Assembly: GCA_003142355.1 (NCBI GenBank)
Contig: PLMF01000427.1
Coordinates: forward strand, 7,131 to 71,130
Direction: 5' to 3'
Source: Bryobacterales bacterium
Lineage (GTDB): Bacteria > Acidobacteriota > Terriglobia > Bryobacterales > Bryobacteraceae
Length of the DNA: 64,000 nt
Below, piece by piece: positions 46,590 to 54,389 of this stretch (positions are counted from its first letter, which is position 1; the number at the start of each line of letters is the position of its first letter). Both the position numbers and the translations under genes were made by a program. The notes below the pieces were generated by a model. It was not told where the DNA came from. It saw only the letters and a list, made by a program, of their open reading frames with translations, and searched no databases.

Positions 46590-46865
46590 TCAAGAGCAAT
46601 CGCAATTGGCGCCGGTAGGGTCTCCCCGGCGAATCGATCTCAGTATCGCGGCGGCGCAGCCCACCCCGCTTGAGACTTCGATTGCGCCCACCGGGCAATT
46701 CATCCGGCAGGCTCCACATTGCATGCAGTTGCCGCGATGAGCCACTTTGGCTTTGCGCTGGACTAGGGCGAACACGGCGTGCGGGCAGACCTCCTCGCAG
46801 CGGCCGCAACCGTTGCAGAGCGTCTCATTCAGCGCCAGTGAATCGCCAGCCAACAGGTATTGCAT
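46590..46865 (-). CDS. hgcB: HgcB, 4Fe-4S ferredoxin of mercury methylation
   Basis: The 91-aa product has two cluster motifs, CNGCGRCEEVCP (Cys17, 20, 23, 27) and CMQCGACRMNCP (Cys47, 50, 53, 57). It also has the HgcB-specific lone Cys70 in GVGCA and a C-terminal cysteine pair spaced by one residue (CDC, Cys88 and Cys90) where most HgcB proteins have adjacent cysteines. It is known to reduce the HgcA corrinoid and to bind Hg(II). GGAGG precedes the ATG; hgcA ends 15 bp upstream. Confidence 0.93.
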   Translation of the reverse strand: MQYLLAGDSLALNETLCNGCGRCEEVCPHAVFALVQRKAKVAHRGNCMQCGACRMNCPVGAIEVSSGVGCAAAILRSIRRGDPTGANCDCS

Positions 46866-46880
46866 ATGCGCCTCCGTCGA

Positions 46881-47918
46881 TCAAATGAAAGCTGCCGCCA
46901 GGCGCAACGCGGCCCCTATCCCGGCGCAGACCAGAATTGCGGGCATTGCGTGCCGCACCTCCAGCCGTGCGCCCGCGAGGTTGGTGAACGTTGAGGAGCC
47001 GGTGAACATCATCCCCATGTAAGATGCGATGGCGGCGCCGAGCAGGGCCGTGCCTGAGGTCTCGACGGCGCCGCCAGGCAACGCGATGAGCACGGCGGCG
47101 ATGCATAGCGCGCCCGTAATCGCGCCCTTGACCGCGAAGATCCGGGTGGGAAGCCATGGCAATAGCAGCGGCGTCACCACTCCTCCAGCGAAGATGGCGG
47201 CCAGGAACGGCGCGAAATCGGCGGCCACGTGCCAACTCAGTGAACGGTGGCGCACCGCATATAGCGCCGCGAGGGCGCCCAAAATGAGGAGCGCGGGCTT
47301 AAGTGCTTGGGACAACTCCATCGGCGCCAGCGCCAGGCGCGCCTTCCAGCCGAAGGTGACGCGCCGCATATCGGGTGTGGCCTTCATGCCCGCAGCCAGG
47401 TAGGCGCCGATGTCGCGTGCACGAATCGGGCCGTAGCGCACCGAGAAGCCGGTGGCGCGCTTCACTTCGTGCGCCGACACTCCGGTGGCCCCAAGTTGCG
47501 GCAACACCAGATTGCGGTGGTCCACAACCTCCGCGAGTTTGACCGCCTCCATCCGCCGCACCAGTTCGCAGGTTCCGAACGTGCCCTTGCCGGCGGCGCA
47601 CCAAACATTCACTCCCTTTGTATCCAGCGCCAGCAGCCACACGTCTAGACCCGCCAGTTCGCGCCGCACCGCATCGATGGTCAGCTTGTAGTTGGCCGTC
47701 ACCAGGACGGGCGACAGCCGGCCAGGCTCGCCCACGCGATACAGGCCCGGCGGAATCAGGTAGCGCGTGCGCCCGATGCCCCAGCGCACGCGCCAACCGC
47801 CGAGCACGTCGCGCCAGGTAAGGCGTGTAGAAAGCGCCGGCGCCGGGCCCGCCGGCTTCCCGATGGCGGCGATCGGTACCGGCGAACCACCGGAGCACCC
47901 ACAGCTAGCTCTCTCCAT
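46881..47918 (-). CDS. hgcA: HgcA, corrinoid mercury methyltransferase
   Basis: The 345-aa product carries the HgcA hallmark NVWCAAGK at residues 104-111, where Cys107 would ligate the cobalt of the corrinoid. It continues with the typical GTFGT and RRM sequence. The N-terminal ~200 residues are the corrinoid-binding domain; five membrane segments follow (~205-345), including the family-specific FTGSSTFTNL. HgcA transfers a methyl group to Hg(II), making methylmercury together with HgcB. The ATG at 47918 follows GGAGGG and overlaps the marR stop by 14 bp, so it is coupled to the regulator. It is full length with no visible damage. Confidence 0.95.
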   Translation of the reverse strand: MERASCGCSGGSPVPIAAIGKPAGPAPALSTRLTWRDVLGGWRVRWGIGRTRYLIPPGLYRVGEPGRLSPVLVTANYKLTIDAVRRELAGLDVWLLALDTKGVNVWCAAGKGTFGTCELVRRMEAVKLAEVVDHRNLVLPQLGATGVSAHEVKRATGFSVRYGPIRARDIGAYLAAGMKATPDMRRVTFGWKARLALAPMELSQALKPALLILGALAALYAVRHRSLSWHVAADFAPFLAAIFAGGVVTPLLLPWLPTRIFAVKGAITGALCIAAVLIALPGGAVETSGTALLGAAIASYMGMMFTGSSTFTNLAGARLEVRHAMPAILVCAGIGAALRLAAAFI

Positions 47919-48402
47919 TGCAGCCCTCCGTCTTGGGAGTGCATTCCGCCGCGCGGAGGTTTCGCATGCGTTCGCCCAGCAATCCCACAGTCCGCAAGAC
48001 GCAACGCTGGTCCTTCTCTCCCCACCCGGCGAGCAGTTCCCCGTAGTACTTGTTGCAGACGCCGTCGATGTAAGCGACCTTGGCGCGCCCCGCCGCGGTT
48101 AGAGTGAGCCGCACCGACCGCCGGTCCGTAGCGCCCTCGGCGCGCTCCACAAAGCCGGCGCGGACCAGTCCGTCCACGGTGCGGCTCAACGTGCTCGGAT
48201 CGAGGTCCAGCGCGGCGGCCAAGCCGCTGAGCGACATCTCCGACTCCGCCAGTTCGAGCAGCGCATGACACTGGGACAGCGTGACTCCGCAACATTGCGT
48301 GTCCGCCTCCAGTTGGCGCATCACCTCGCGCTCCAGCGCTCGAAGATGACGGCGGAAAGCGGCAATGGCGGCTGGTTCCGGAATAGCGGATCTTGTGCTC
48401 AC
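47905..48402 (-). CDS. Cysteine-rich MarR-family regulator of the hgcAB operon
   Basis: The 165-aa product starts at GTG 48402, which lies where a transcript from the predicted promoter would begin. It has a MarR winged helix (SLSGLAAALDLDPSTLSRTVDGL; quoted in part: LDLDPSTLSRTVDGLV) with the wing ERAEGATDRRSVRL. It is rich in cysteine: Cys37-Cys38 in TQCCG, Cys45 and four more toward the C-terminus, fitting metal, arsenic or thiol sensing. It precedes and overlaps hgcA, so it probably represses its own operon. Confidence 0.85.
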   Translation of the reverse strand: MSTRSAIPEPAAIAAFRRHLRALEREVMRQLEADTQCCGVTLSQCHALLELAESEMSLSGLAAALDLDPSTLSRTVDGLVRAGFVERAEGATDRRSVRLTLTAAGRAKVAYIDGVCNKYYGELLAGWGEKDQRCVLRTVGLLGERMRNLRAAECTPKTEGCNGES

Positions 48403-48438
48403 ACAATGATTGTATAATGCAATAGATGCGTTGCGCAA
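48403..48438 (-). promoter_or_regulatory. Promoter and palindromic operator of marR-hgcAB
   Basis: Reading on the minus strand, TTGCGC (48438-48433), a 17-bp spacer and ATACAA (48415-48410) form a promoter whose start point would fall at or beside the GTG at 48402, implying leaderless mRNA. A perfect 11-bp palindrome ACAATGATTGT (48403-48413) overlaps the -10 and start region, the expected place for a MarR-type repressor. The palindrome is seen; the binding is inferred. Confidence 0.5.
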
Positions 48439-48634
48439 GCGTAGTCTTATGATGTCTTGCCGGGGAGGTTCGGCTTCGCGGCGAGGGCTCGGCGCTCACT
48501 CTGTCAGAACAGGTTCGAGGTTCTGAATAGCGCCATCTTCGGCGGGCCAGCATGTGTGGCCGGATCCACCACGTCCGGCGCCATGACCAGCACCGTCGAC
48601 AATGCCGGGCGGCAACTTCAGTTGGCCGGGAGTT

Positions 48635-49054
48635 CTAAATATCCCAATCCTGCACGTAGGTTCTCTGCTTCTCCGCCCAACTGCGGACAATTGAGGCGAA
48701 ATTGACGCCGTCCACGATCCCGGCAACGCTCTTATCGACGTTGCGCCACAATTCGCTGAATGGGGTCTCGCGCTGGTGGCCCTTCTGTTTCCGCGGGGAG
48801 CCGTCGACGAACCGCAGCACCTCACCAACGGTAATCGCCTCCGGAAGCCGTGCCAGGTTGTAGCCGCCAGCCACGCCCCGGTGCGACTCCACGAAACCGC
48901 CCTGTTTCAGCGACGATAGAATCGACTCCAGAAATTTTCTGGGGATCTTCTGCCGCTTCGCAATGCTGGCTATCTTGATGGGTTCATCGGTGCTCTGCGA
49001 GGCCAGGTCAAAAAGGGCCTGAAGGGCATAGCGGCCTTTGGAGGAAATGTTCAT
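48635..49054 (-). CDS. Rrf2-family regulator, CymR-like
   Basis: The 139-aa product has the Rrf2 winged helix (SSKGRYALQALFDLASQ ... RKFLESILSSLKQGGFVES) and the wing motif GVAGGYNLA. It lacks the three cysteines that hold an iron-sulfur cluster in IscR and NsrR, so it resembles CymR, which controls cysteine metabolism by sensing the cysteine synthase complex. It is the last gene after metY and cysK. A broken copy lies at 37905-38224. Confidence 0.88.
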   Translation of the reverse strand: MNISSKGRYALQALFDLASQSTDEPIKIASIAKRQKIPRKFLESILSSLKQGGFVESHRGVAGGYNLARLPEAITVGEVLRFVDGSPRKQKGHQRETPFSELWRNVDKSVAGIVDGVNFASIVRSWAEKQRTYVQDWDI

Positions 49055-49102
49055 AGATGCAGCGCGACCAGGAGCGGACGTCCACAGCCCGCCCCCGTCC
49101 GA

Positions 49103-50056
49103 TTATACGATGCCTTCGAAGAGCACCGAGGTCAGGTAGCGTTCGCCGGAGTCCGGAAGAATGACGACAAACGTCTTCCCCGCGAACTCGGGTTGCTTTG
49201 CCAGCCGTGCCGCCACCGCCGCCGCGGCCCCGCTCGAAATACCGCTCAGCATGCCTTCTTCGCGCGCCAGCCGCTGGGCCGTTTCGATGGCTTCTTCGTT
49301 GGTGATGGTCTCTACGCGATCCACCACGGAAAGATCCAACGTGTCCGGAATGATGCCCGCGCCGATGCCCTGGATCTTGTGCGGTCCCGGCTTCAGCGGC
49401 TGGCCGGCCAGTTTCTGGGTGATCACCGGGCTGTTCGCCGGTTCCACAGCCACCGAGGTGATAGCCTTGCCCCGTGTCTGCTTGATGTAGCGGGAAACGC
49501 CGGTGATGGTTCCGCCGGTCCCCACTCCGCTCACCAGAACGTCCACCTCCCCGTTGGTGTCGTCCCAAATCTCCGGGCCGGTGGTGCTGAAATGGATGGC
49601 GGGGTTGGCCGGGTTCTTGAACTGCTGGAGCAGCAGGTAGTGCTTCGGGTCGGAATTGTAGATCTCTTCCGCCTTGGCGATGGCTCCGGGCATTCCTTTC
49701 GCGCCCTCGGTGAGCACCAGGTTGGCGCCGAATGCCTTTAGCACCTTGCGCCGCTCCAGTGACATGGTCTCGGGCATGGTCAATGTAATCGAGTAGCCGC
49801 GCGACGCCGCAACGAACGCCAGTGCGATCCCCGTATTGCCGCTGGTGGGTTCCACCAGTTCCACGCCGGGCTTCAGCAGCCCGCGCTGCTCGGCGTCCCA
49901 AATCATGGAGGCGCCGATCCGGCACTTCACCGAGTAGGAGGGGTTGCGGCCTTCGATTTTGCCGTACACCTTCGTTCCCGGCCCGTTCACAATGCGATTG
50001 AGCTTGATAAGCGGAGTCTTTCCGATGCTGAGTGAGTTGTCTTCGAACGATGCCAT
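49103..50056 (-). CDS. cysK: Cysteine synthase A (O-acetylserine sulfhydrylase)
   Basis: This 317-aa fold-type II PLP enzyme shows the start pattern [11 protein letters not shown], the PLP lysine in [10 protein letters not shown], the substrate loop TSGNTGIAL and the phosphate-binding glycines [10 protein letters not shown]. It makes cysteine from O-acetylserine and sulfide. AGGAG lies 9 nt before the ATG, and it starts 6 bp after metY. The serine acetyltransferase at 58159 would supply its substrate. The adjacent Rrf2 regulator is the type that senses CysK in other bacteria. Confidence 0.94.
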   Translation of the reverse strand: MASFEDNSLSIGKTPLIKLNRIVNGPGTKVYGKIEGRNPSYSVKCRIGASMIWDAEQRGLLKPGVELVEPTSGNTGIALAFVAASRGYSITLTMPETMSLERRKVLKAFGANLVLTEGAKGMPGAIAKAEEIYNSDPKHYLLLQQFKNPANPAIHFSTTGPEIWDDTNGEVDVLVSGVGTGGTITGVSRYIKQTRGKAITSVAVEPANSPVITQKLAGQPLKPGPHKIQGIGAGIIPDTLDLSVVDRVETITNEEAIETAQRLAREEGMLSGISSGAAAAVAARLAKQPEFAGKTFVVILPDSGERYLTSVLFEGIV

Positions 50057-50062
50057 GTGCGT

Positions 50063-51370
50063 TTACTCCTGTGAGATTTGCAGGGCCCGGTCCAGATCGG
50101 CCTTGATGTCTTCGATATCTTCGATCCCCACCGAGACCCGAATATAGTCCGGCGTGACTCCCGTCTCGGCCTGTTCCTTTTCCGTGAGCTGGGAATGCGT
50201 GGTGGAGGCCGGATGGATCACCAGCGTCTTGGCGTCCCCGACGTTGGCCAGATGGCTGGCCAGCTTCACATTGTTGATGAACTTGACGCCGGCATCTTTT
50301 CCGCCGCGCACGCCGAACCCCAGAATCGCCCCCGCGCCTTTGGGCAAATACTTTTTCGCATTCTGGTAGTGCGAGTGGTTGGGAAGACCGGGGTAGTTCA
50401 CCCAGGTCACCGCGGGATGCCGCAGCAGCCACTCCGCCAGCGCCTGCGCGTTTTGCGTATGGCGTTCGATGCGCAGATGCAGGGTCTCGATGCCCAATAG
50501 CAGCAGGAACGCCGCGAACGGGCTCTGTGTGGCCCCCGTGTCGCGCAGCCAGTGGGTGCGTATGTGGATGATGTAAGCCAGGTTGCCGAGCGGCTTGAGC
50601 GCCTCGGCGAAAACAATGCCGTGGTACGAGTCGCTCGGTTCGGTGAACTCCGGCCACTTCCTGGGATTGTCCGCCCACTGGAAATTACCGCTATCGACGA
50701 TGGCGCCGCCGATGTGGACCCCGTGGCCGCCCAGGAACTTGGTGGTCGAGTAGACCGCGATATCGATGCCGTGCTCGAACGGCCGGAACAGCGCCGGCGT
50801 CAGCACCGTGTTATCGATGATCACCGGCAGGCCGTGCTTGTGGGCGGTATCGGCGAGGGCCCGAAAATCGGGCACATCGTTCTTGGGATTCCCCACCGAT
50901 TCCAGGTACACCAGGCGGGTGTTCTCGTCCACCAGCTTGTCGATCTCCTCGGGATGATCGGAATTGAAGAACCGCACCTCGATGCCCAGTTTCTTGAAGG
51001 TCTGGGTGAAGAGCGTCCATGTGCCTCCGTACAGGCTGGTGGCGGAAATGAAGTTCTGCCCGGAGTGCGTGATGGTGAGGATGGCGGCCACAATGGCCGC
51101 CTGGCCCGAGGCGAACGCCAGCCCGCCAATACCGCCATCGAGCGCCGTGAGCCGCTTCTCCAGCACGTCGTTGGTCGGGTTCATCAGGCGCGAGTAGATG
51201 TTGCCGAACTCTCGCAACCCGAAAAGATTCGCTGCCGTATCGGCATCTTTGAAAACGTAGCTGGATGTAGCGTAAATCGGGACCGCCCGTGCCGTCGTAG
51301 CGGGGTCGGGCTCCTGTCCGGCATGCAAAGCGAGCGTGCCTAGACCCTGTTTCCGTTGTGTGTCTGCCAT
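50063..51370 (-). CDS. metY: O-acetylhomoserine sulfhydrylase
   Basis: The 435-aa Cys/Met-metabolism PLP enzyme has the typical start GLGTLALHAGQEPDP, YSRLMNPTNDVLE, the cofactor aspartate in IIDNT and the PLP lysine in YSTTKFLGGHG. Length and sequence match MetY, which makes homocysteine from O-acetylhomoserine and sulfide. It begins 26 bp after the upstream beta-barrel-like gene and 6 bp before cysK, so the four genes 52299 to 48635 likely form one operon. Confidence 0.93.
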   Translation of the reverse strand: MADTQRKQGLGTLALHAGQEPDPATTARAVPIYATSSYVFKDADTAANLFGLREFGNIYSRLMNPTNDVLEKRLTALDGGIGGLAFASGQAAIVAAILTITHSGQNFISATSLYGGTWTLFTQTFKKLGIEVRFFNSDHPEEIDKLVDENTRLVYLESVGNPKNDVPDFRALADTAHKHGLPVIIDNTVLTPALFRPFEHGIDIAVYSTTKFLGGHGVHIGGAIVDSGNFQWADNPRKWPEFTEPSDSYHGIVFAEALKPLGNLAYIIHIRTHWLRDTGATQSPFAAFLLLLGIETLHLRIERHTQNAQALAEWLLRHPAVTWVNYPGLPNHSHYQNAKKYLPKGAGAILGFGVRGGKDAGVKFINNVKLASHLANVGDAKTLVIHPASTTHSQLTEKEQAETGVTPDYIRVSVGIEDIEDIKADLDRALQISQE

Positions 51371-51396
51371 GAGTGAGTCCTCTCCGGTGTCACCGG

Positions 51397-52299
51397 CTAT
51401 AGTCCGTATGATACGCCCAGCGCGAACTGATGCCGCGCTTTCAGATTCACGCCCGGTTCGATGGTGCCGGCCGCCTGGGCCACACCGAAATCGATATTGA
51501 ATTTCGCCTTCGGCGAGGGCACAATCCGCGCGGCGTAGGTGATGGTGGTCGGCACGATCGCGCCCGGCAGGTTCCGCACCTCGCGCGGTTCCTGTGAAAA
51601 CTCCGACCCGAAGATGAGTGTGCTCTTGGCCGGTCCTGTAAACACGAATGCCGCCGCTCCGAAGAGCCGGCCTTTGTATGCCGGCGCATTCCCGGCGAGC
51701 CCGTAGACGGAAGCGTTGGTGGCCTTGTATCCGAGGTTCAATACGATCGGCACTGGCTTGGTTTGCGTGATGGTCTTGCTTGCCACCACGTAGAAATCGG
51801 CGTTCGTGTAGCTCTTGTGGGGCGTTACCAGCAACCCGCTGACGTTACGATCCTGGGTGCGCGCCACGAAGCCCCCGGAGATCGCGGGCAGCCAGGACTG
51901 CTTGCCGGCGTTTTCTTTCACCACGTTGACTTTTGCATGCACCAAGTTGAAGCCCGAGTCCCACAGCGGGCTAAGCCCCGCCGTGCTGCCTTGCTGGTGC
52001 AGATCGCGCGTGTACCCGAATTCCACCCGTCCTCCCGCACCTTCCGTGACCGAAATGGTGTGGAAATTGCCCAGCACCGGCCCGGCGTTCAGGAAGTGAT
52101 AGGCCACAATCGGCCTTCCGAAGCCGCTCGCGGGAGACGCCGCCGTATAGGCCAGCGGAGTGATGAAGACGCCGGTTTGGCCGTCCCAATTGAGGCTCTG
52201 AGCCGCCGCTATGCCAGCGCCCAGGAGCCCGGTGAGCAGCAGGACAGCCGCCCTGCTCACTCGACCGATTAAAGAGTTTAAGTTCGTATTGTCCATCAT
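51397..52299 (-). CDS. Outer-membrane beta-barrel-like protein (DUF3034-like)
   Basis: The 300-aa product from ATG 52299 has a signal peptide (AVLLLTGLLGAGIAAAQ) and a mature part rich in alternating hydrophobic strands ending in QFALGVSYGL, as expected for a beta-barrel. The segment DGQTGVFITPLAYTAASPAS resembles DUF3034-type exported proteins, though I am not certain. As the first gene of the metY-cysK-rrf2 operon it could be a porin for a sulfur compound. Its promoter region is very AT-rich and holds the ATGTCTATCGA motif. Confidence 0.7.
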   Translation of the reverse strand: MMDNTNLNSLIGRVSRAAVLLLTGLLGAGIAAAQSLNWDGQTGVFITPLAYTAASPASGFGRPIVAYHFLNAGPVLGNFHTISVTEGAGGRVEFGYTRDLHQQGSTAGLSPLWDSGFNLVHAKVNVVKENAGKQSWLPAISGGFVARTQDRNVSGLLVTPHKSYTNADFYVVASKTITQTKPVPIVLNLGYKATNASVYGLAGNAPAYKGRLFGAAAFVFTGPAKSTLIFGSEFSQEPREVRNLPGAIVPTTITYAARIVPSPKAKFNIDFGVAQAAGTIEPGVNLKARHQFALGVSYGL

Positions 52300-52410
52300 G
52301 TCAATCGAGTATAGGGTATTTTTCGCAGGATGGCAACGGAATCCGCGCGTCCGCATCAGGACCACCAGCTTATATCATTGATTTTATGTGAGATATATCA
52401 TAAATAAATT

Positions 52411-52431
52411 TATCAAAATTCGATAGACATG
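52411..52431 (-). promoter_or_regulatory. Sulfur-gene motif, copy c
   Basis: On the minus strand CATGTCTATCGAATTTTGAT faces the gene starting at 52299. It shares ATGTCTATCGA with 55393-55403 and ATGTCTAT with 61734-61741. About 20 bp further downstream lies ATGATATATCTCACA, also matched near the copy at 55393 (ATGATATACTCACA). It is a candidate operator for the Rrf2 regulator encoded at the end of this operon. Confidence 0.45.
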
Positions 52432-52453
52432 GCGGTGATTGGCCGGCAAGTCG

Positions 52454-53890
52454 TCAATACTTCGGCACACTCGGGTCCACCTGGCTGCTCCAAGCCAGAA
52501 TGCCGCCCTTCATGTTGCGGACGCGATGGAAGCCGGCGTTGCGCAGAATGGCGCAGGCTTTGGCGCTGCGCGCCCCGCTTTTGCAGTGGATGATGATATC
52601 GGCTGTGCGATCCAACTCGCTCACGCGCTTGGGGAACTCGCCGAGCGGGATCGGCTTGGCCGCGGGGATGTGGGCGATCCGGCGCTCGTGCGGCTCGCGC
52701 ACGTCGATCAGCAGGAAGTCGTCGCCGCGATCCAGTTTCCGCTTCACTTCCGTAACATCGATTTCGCCTTCGTCCACTTTCGTCTCACGATTCTGCGGCA
52801 CGCCGCAGAACTGGTGATAGTCGATCAAGCGGGTGATGGTGGGGTGCTCGCCGCAAATCGGGCATTCCGGGTTCTTGCGCAGCCTCACTTCGCGGAAGCG
52901 CATGGCCAGCGCGTCATACAGCAGCAGGCGGCCGGCCAGGGGCTCGCCAATGCCGAGAATCAGCTTCACGGTTTCGGTGGCCTGGATCAACCCGATGGTC
53001 CCTGGCAGAATGCCCAGCACGCCGCCCTCGGCGCAACTCGGAACCAGGCTCGGAGGCGGCGGCTCGGGATAGAGGCAGCGGTAGCACGGTCCACCCTGGT
53101 AGGCGAACACCGTGGCCTGGCCTTCGAAGCGGAAGATGGAGCCGTACACGTTGGGCTTGCCGAGCAGCACGCAGGCGTCATTCACCAGGTAGCGCGTGGG
53201 GAAATTGTCGGTGCCGTCCACGACGATGTCGTAGTCTTTCAAGATCGCCAACGCGTTTTCGCTGGTGAGCGCGGTTTCGTGCTTGACCACGGTCACGTTG
53301 GGGTTGATGGCGCGCATCTTCTCTTCGGCGGAGTCGAGCTTCTTCCGGCCCACGTCGTGTGTGAAATGGATGACCTGCCGCTGGAGGTTGGAGGAATCCA
53401 CCACGTCGAAATCCACGATTCCGATCCGCCCCACGCCCGCCGCGGCGAGGTACAGGCCCAAAGGGGCGCCCAGCCCGCCGGCGCCGATCAGCAGCACCTT
53501 CGCGGTCTTCAGCTTTTGTTGTCCTTTCACGCCAACCTCGGGAAGGATCAGGTGGCGGCTGTAGCGCAGCGTCTCCTCCCGGGAAAGTTCCTCCGTTTCG
53601 GCGGGAGCGGCAACACATGAGCCACCGGCGATCGACGGCACCAGGGAAATGGTGTCGGCCGCCGCGGCGAGCGTCGCGTCGCGGCTCAAGTAGCGGATGT
53701 CTTCGTCGTTCAGGTATACGTTGACGAAGCTGCGCACCTTGCCCTCATCGGTGAAGATCTGCTTTCGCAGCTCGGGATATTGCGCGGTCAGCGCGTGAAG
53801 CGCTTCGCCCACCGTGGCGCCGGAAACTTCGATGGCATCGAGCCTTCCGGTAAATTGCCGCAGTGGCGTCGGTATCAGGATCTTGGGCAT
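52454..53890 (-). CDS. moeZ: MoaD/CysO-MoeB/MoeZ-rhodanese triple fusion (sulfur carrier plus activating enzyme)
   Basis: This 478-aa protein has three parts. Residues 1-90 are a ubiquitin-like MoaD/CysO domain ending in the di-glycine IAGG (89-90). Residues ~100-350 are a MoeB/ThiF adenylyltransferase (GAGGLGAP ATP site; CYRC and CPIC zinc cysteines; catalytic Cys in PSCAEGG). Residues ~375-475 are a rhodanese with active Cys in HCKSGARSA. The ATG is at 53890. It would adenylate and thiolate the carrier C-terminus, but here that di-glycine is internal, followed by Ser91. It lies 19 bp after the JAMM protease gene. Confidence 0.88.
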   Translation of the reverse strand: MPKILIPTPLRQFTGRLDAIEVSGATVGEALHALTAQYPELRKQIFTDEGKVRSFVNVYLNDEDIRYLSRDATLAAAADTISLVPSIAGGSCVAAPAETEELSREETLRYSRHLILPEVGVKGQQKLKTAKVLLIGAGGLGAPLGLYLAAAGVGRIGIVDFDVVDSSNLQRQVIHFTHDVGRKKLDSAEEKMRAINPNVTVVKHETALTSENALAILKDYDIVVDGTDNFPTRYLVNDACVLLGKPNVYGSIFRFEGQATVFAYQGGPCYRCLYPEPPPPSLVPSCAEGGVLGILPGTIGLIQATETVKLILGIGEPLAGRLLLYDALAMRFREVRLRKNPECPICGEHPTITRLIDYHQFCGVPQNRETKVDEGEIDVTEVKRKLDRGDDFLLIDVREPHERRIAHIPAAKPIPLGEFPKRVSELDRTADIIIHCKSGARSAKACAILRNAGFHRVRNMKGGILAWSSQVDPSVPKY

Positions 53891-53909
53891 GGGGTTCCTC
53901 GGTTCCAGG

Positions 53910-54389
53910 TCATCGGCCGGCGGCAGCCGGCCCGTCAACCGCCAAGCGCGGCGGCGAACTTGCGGCTGCCCGTTCCACAATCAACTTTTCTTTCACTGCT
54001 CCAGTTAGCTCCATATCCGGCAACCAGCTATTGGCGTGGTGGTAGAATCCGTACCGGATCGAAAGCACCAGGAAGGAGTACCACGGGCAGGAGTTCTTCA
54101 GATCGGTCTCGGAGAAATAGGCGTCGCAATCGGGGTGCGAATGGTAGATGCCGATCAGATCCATGCGCCGCTCGCGCGCCGCCCGGTCGGCGGCCAGCAG
54201 ATCTTCCGGCCGCAACTCATAGCGCTCGTCCTGCTCGCCCGCGAACGCGTTTTCGAGCGGCAGCGCCACGCGCACGTCCTTTACGCCCTCCGCGGCGGAC
54301 CCGAGCATGGCGCCACAGCATTCGTTCGGATAGGCGCGGCGCGCGTGTGCCACCATGACCTCCCACGCTTCGAAAGCAATCCGAATCAT
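53910..54389 (-). CDS. mec: Mec+-type JAMM metalloprotease (CysO-cysteine hydrolase)
   Basis: The 159-aa JAMM/MPN+ protein has Glu23 (PNECCG), His83 and His85 (IYHSHP), Ser93 and Asp96 (YFSETD), the complete zinc-protease set. Mycobacterial Mec+ releases cysteine from the CysO-cysteine adduct. The ATG at 54389 overlaps the cysM stop by 4 bp, and the MoaD-MoeB fusion follows. In this context it could release cysteine and possibly also cut the internal Gly-Gly of the fusion. Confidence 0.88.
   Translation of the reverse strand: MIRIAFEAWEVMVAHARRAYPNECCGAMLGSAAEGVKDVRVALPLENAFAGEQDERYELRPEDLLAADRAARERRMDLIGIYHSHPDCDAYFSETDLKNSCPWYSFLVLSIRYGFYHHANSWLPDMELTGAVKEKLIVERAAASSPPRLAVDGPAAAGR

Noticed and set aside
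46881..47918. HgcA read as a carbonyl-branch corrinoid protein (CdhD-like)
   Set aside because: CdhD lacks the membrane domain and the NVWCAAGK cap helix; no other acetyl-CoA pathway gene is nearby.
51371..52453. S-box or T-box leader for metY
   Set aside because: metY starts only 26 bp after the upstream gene, and no S-box or T-box core was seen in the operon leader.
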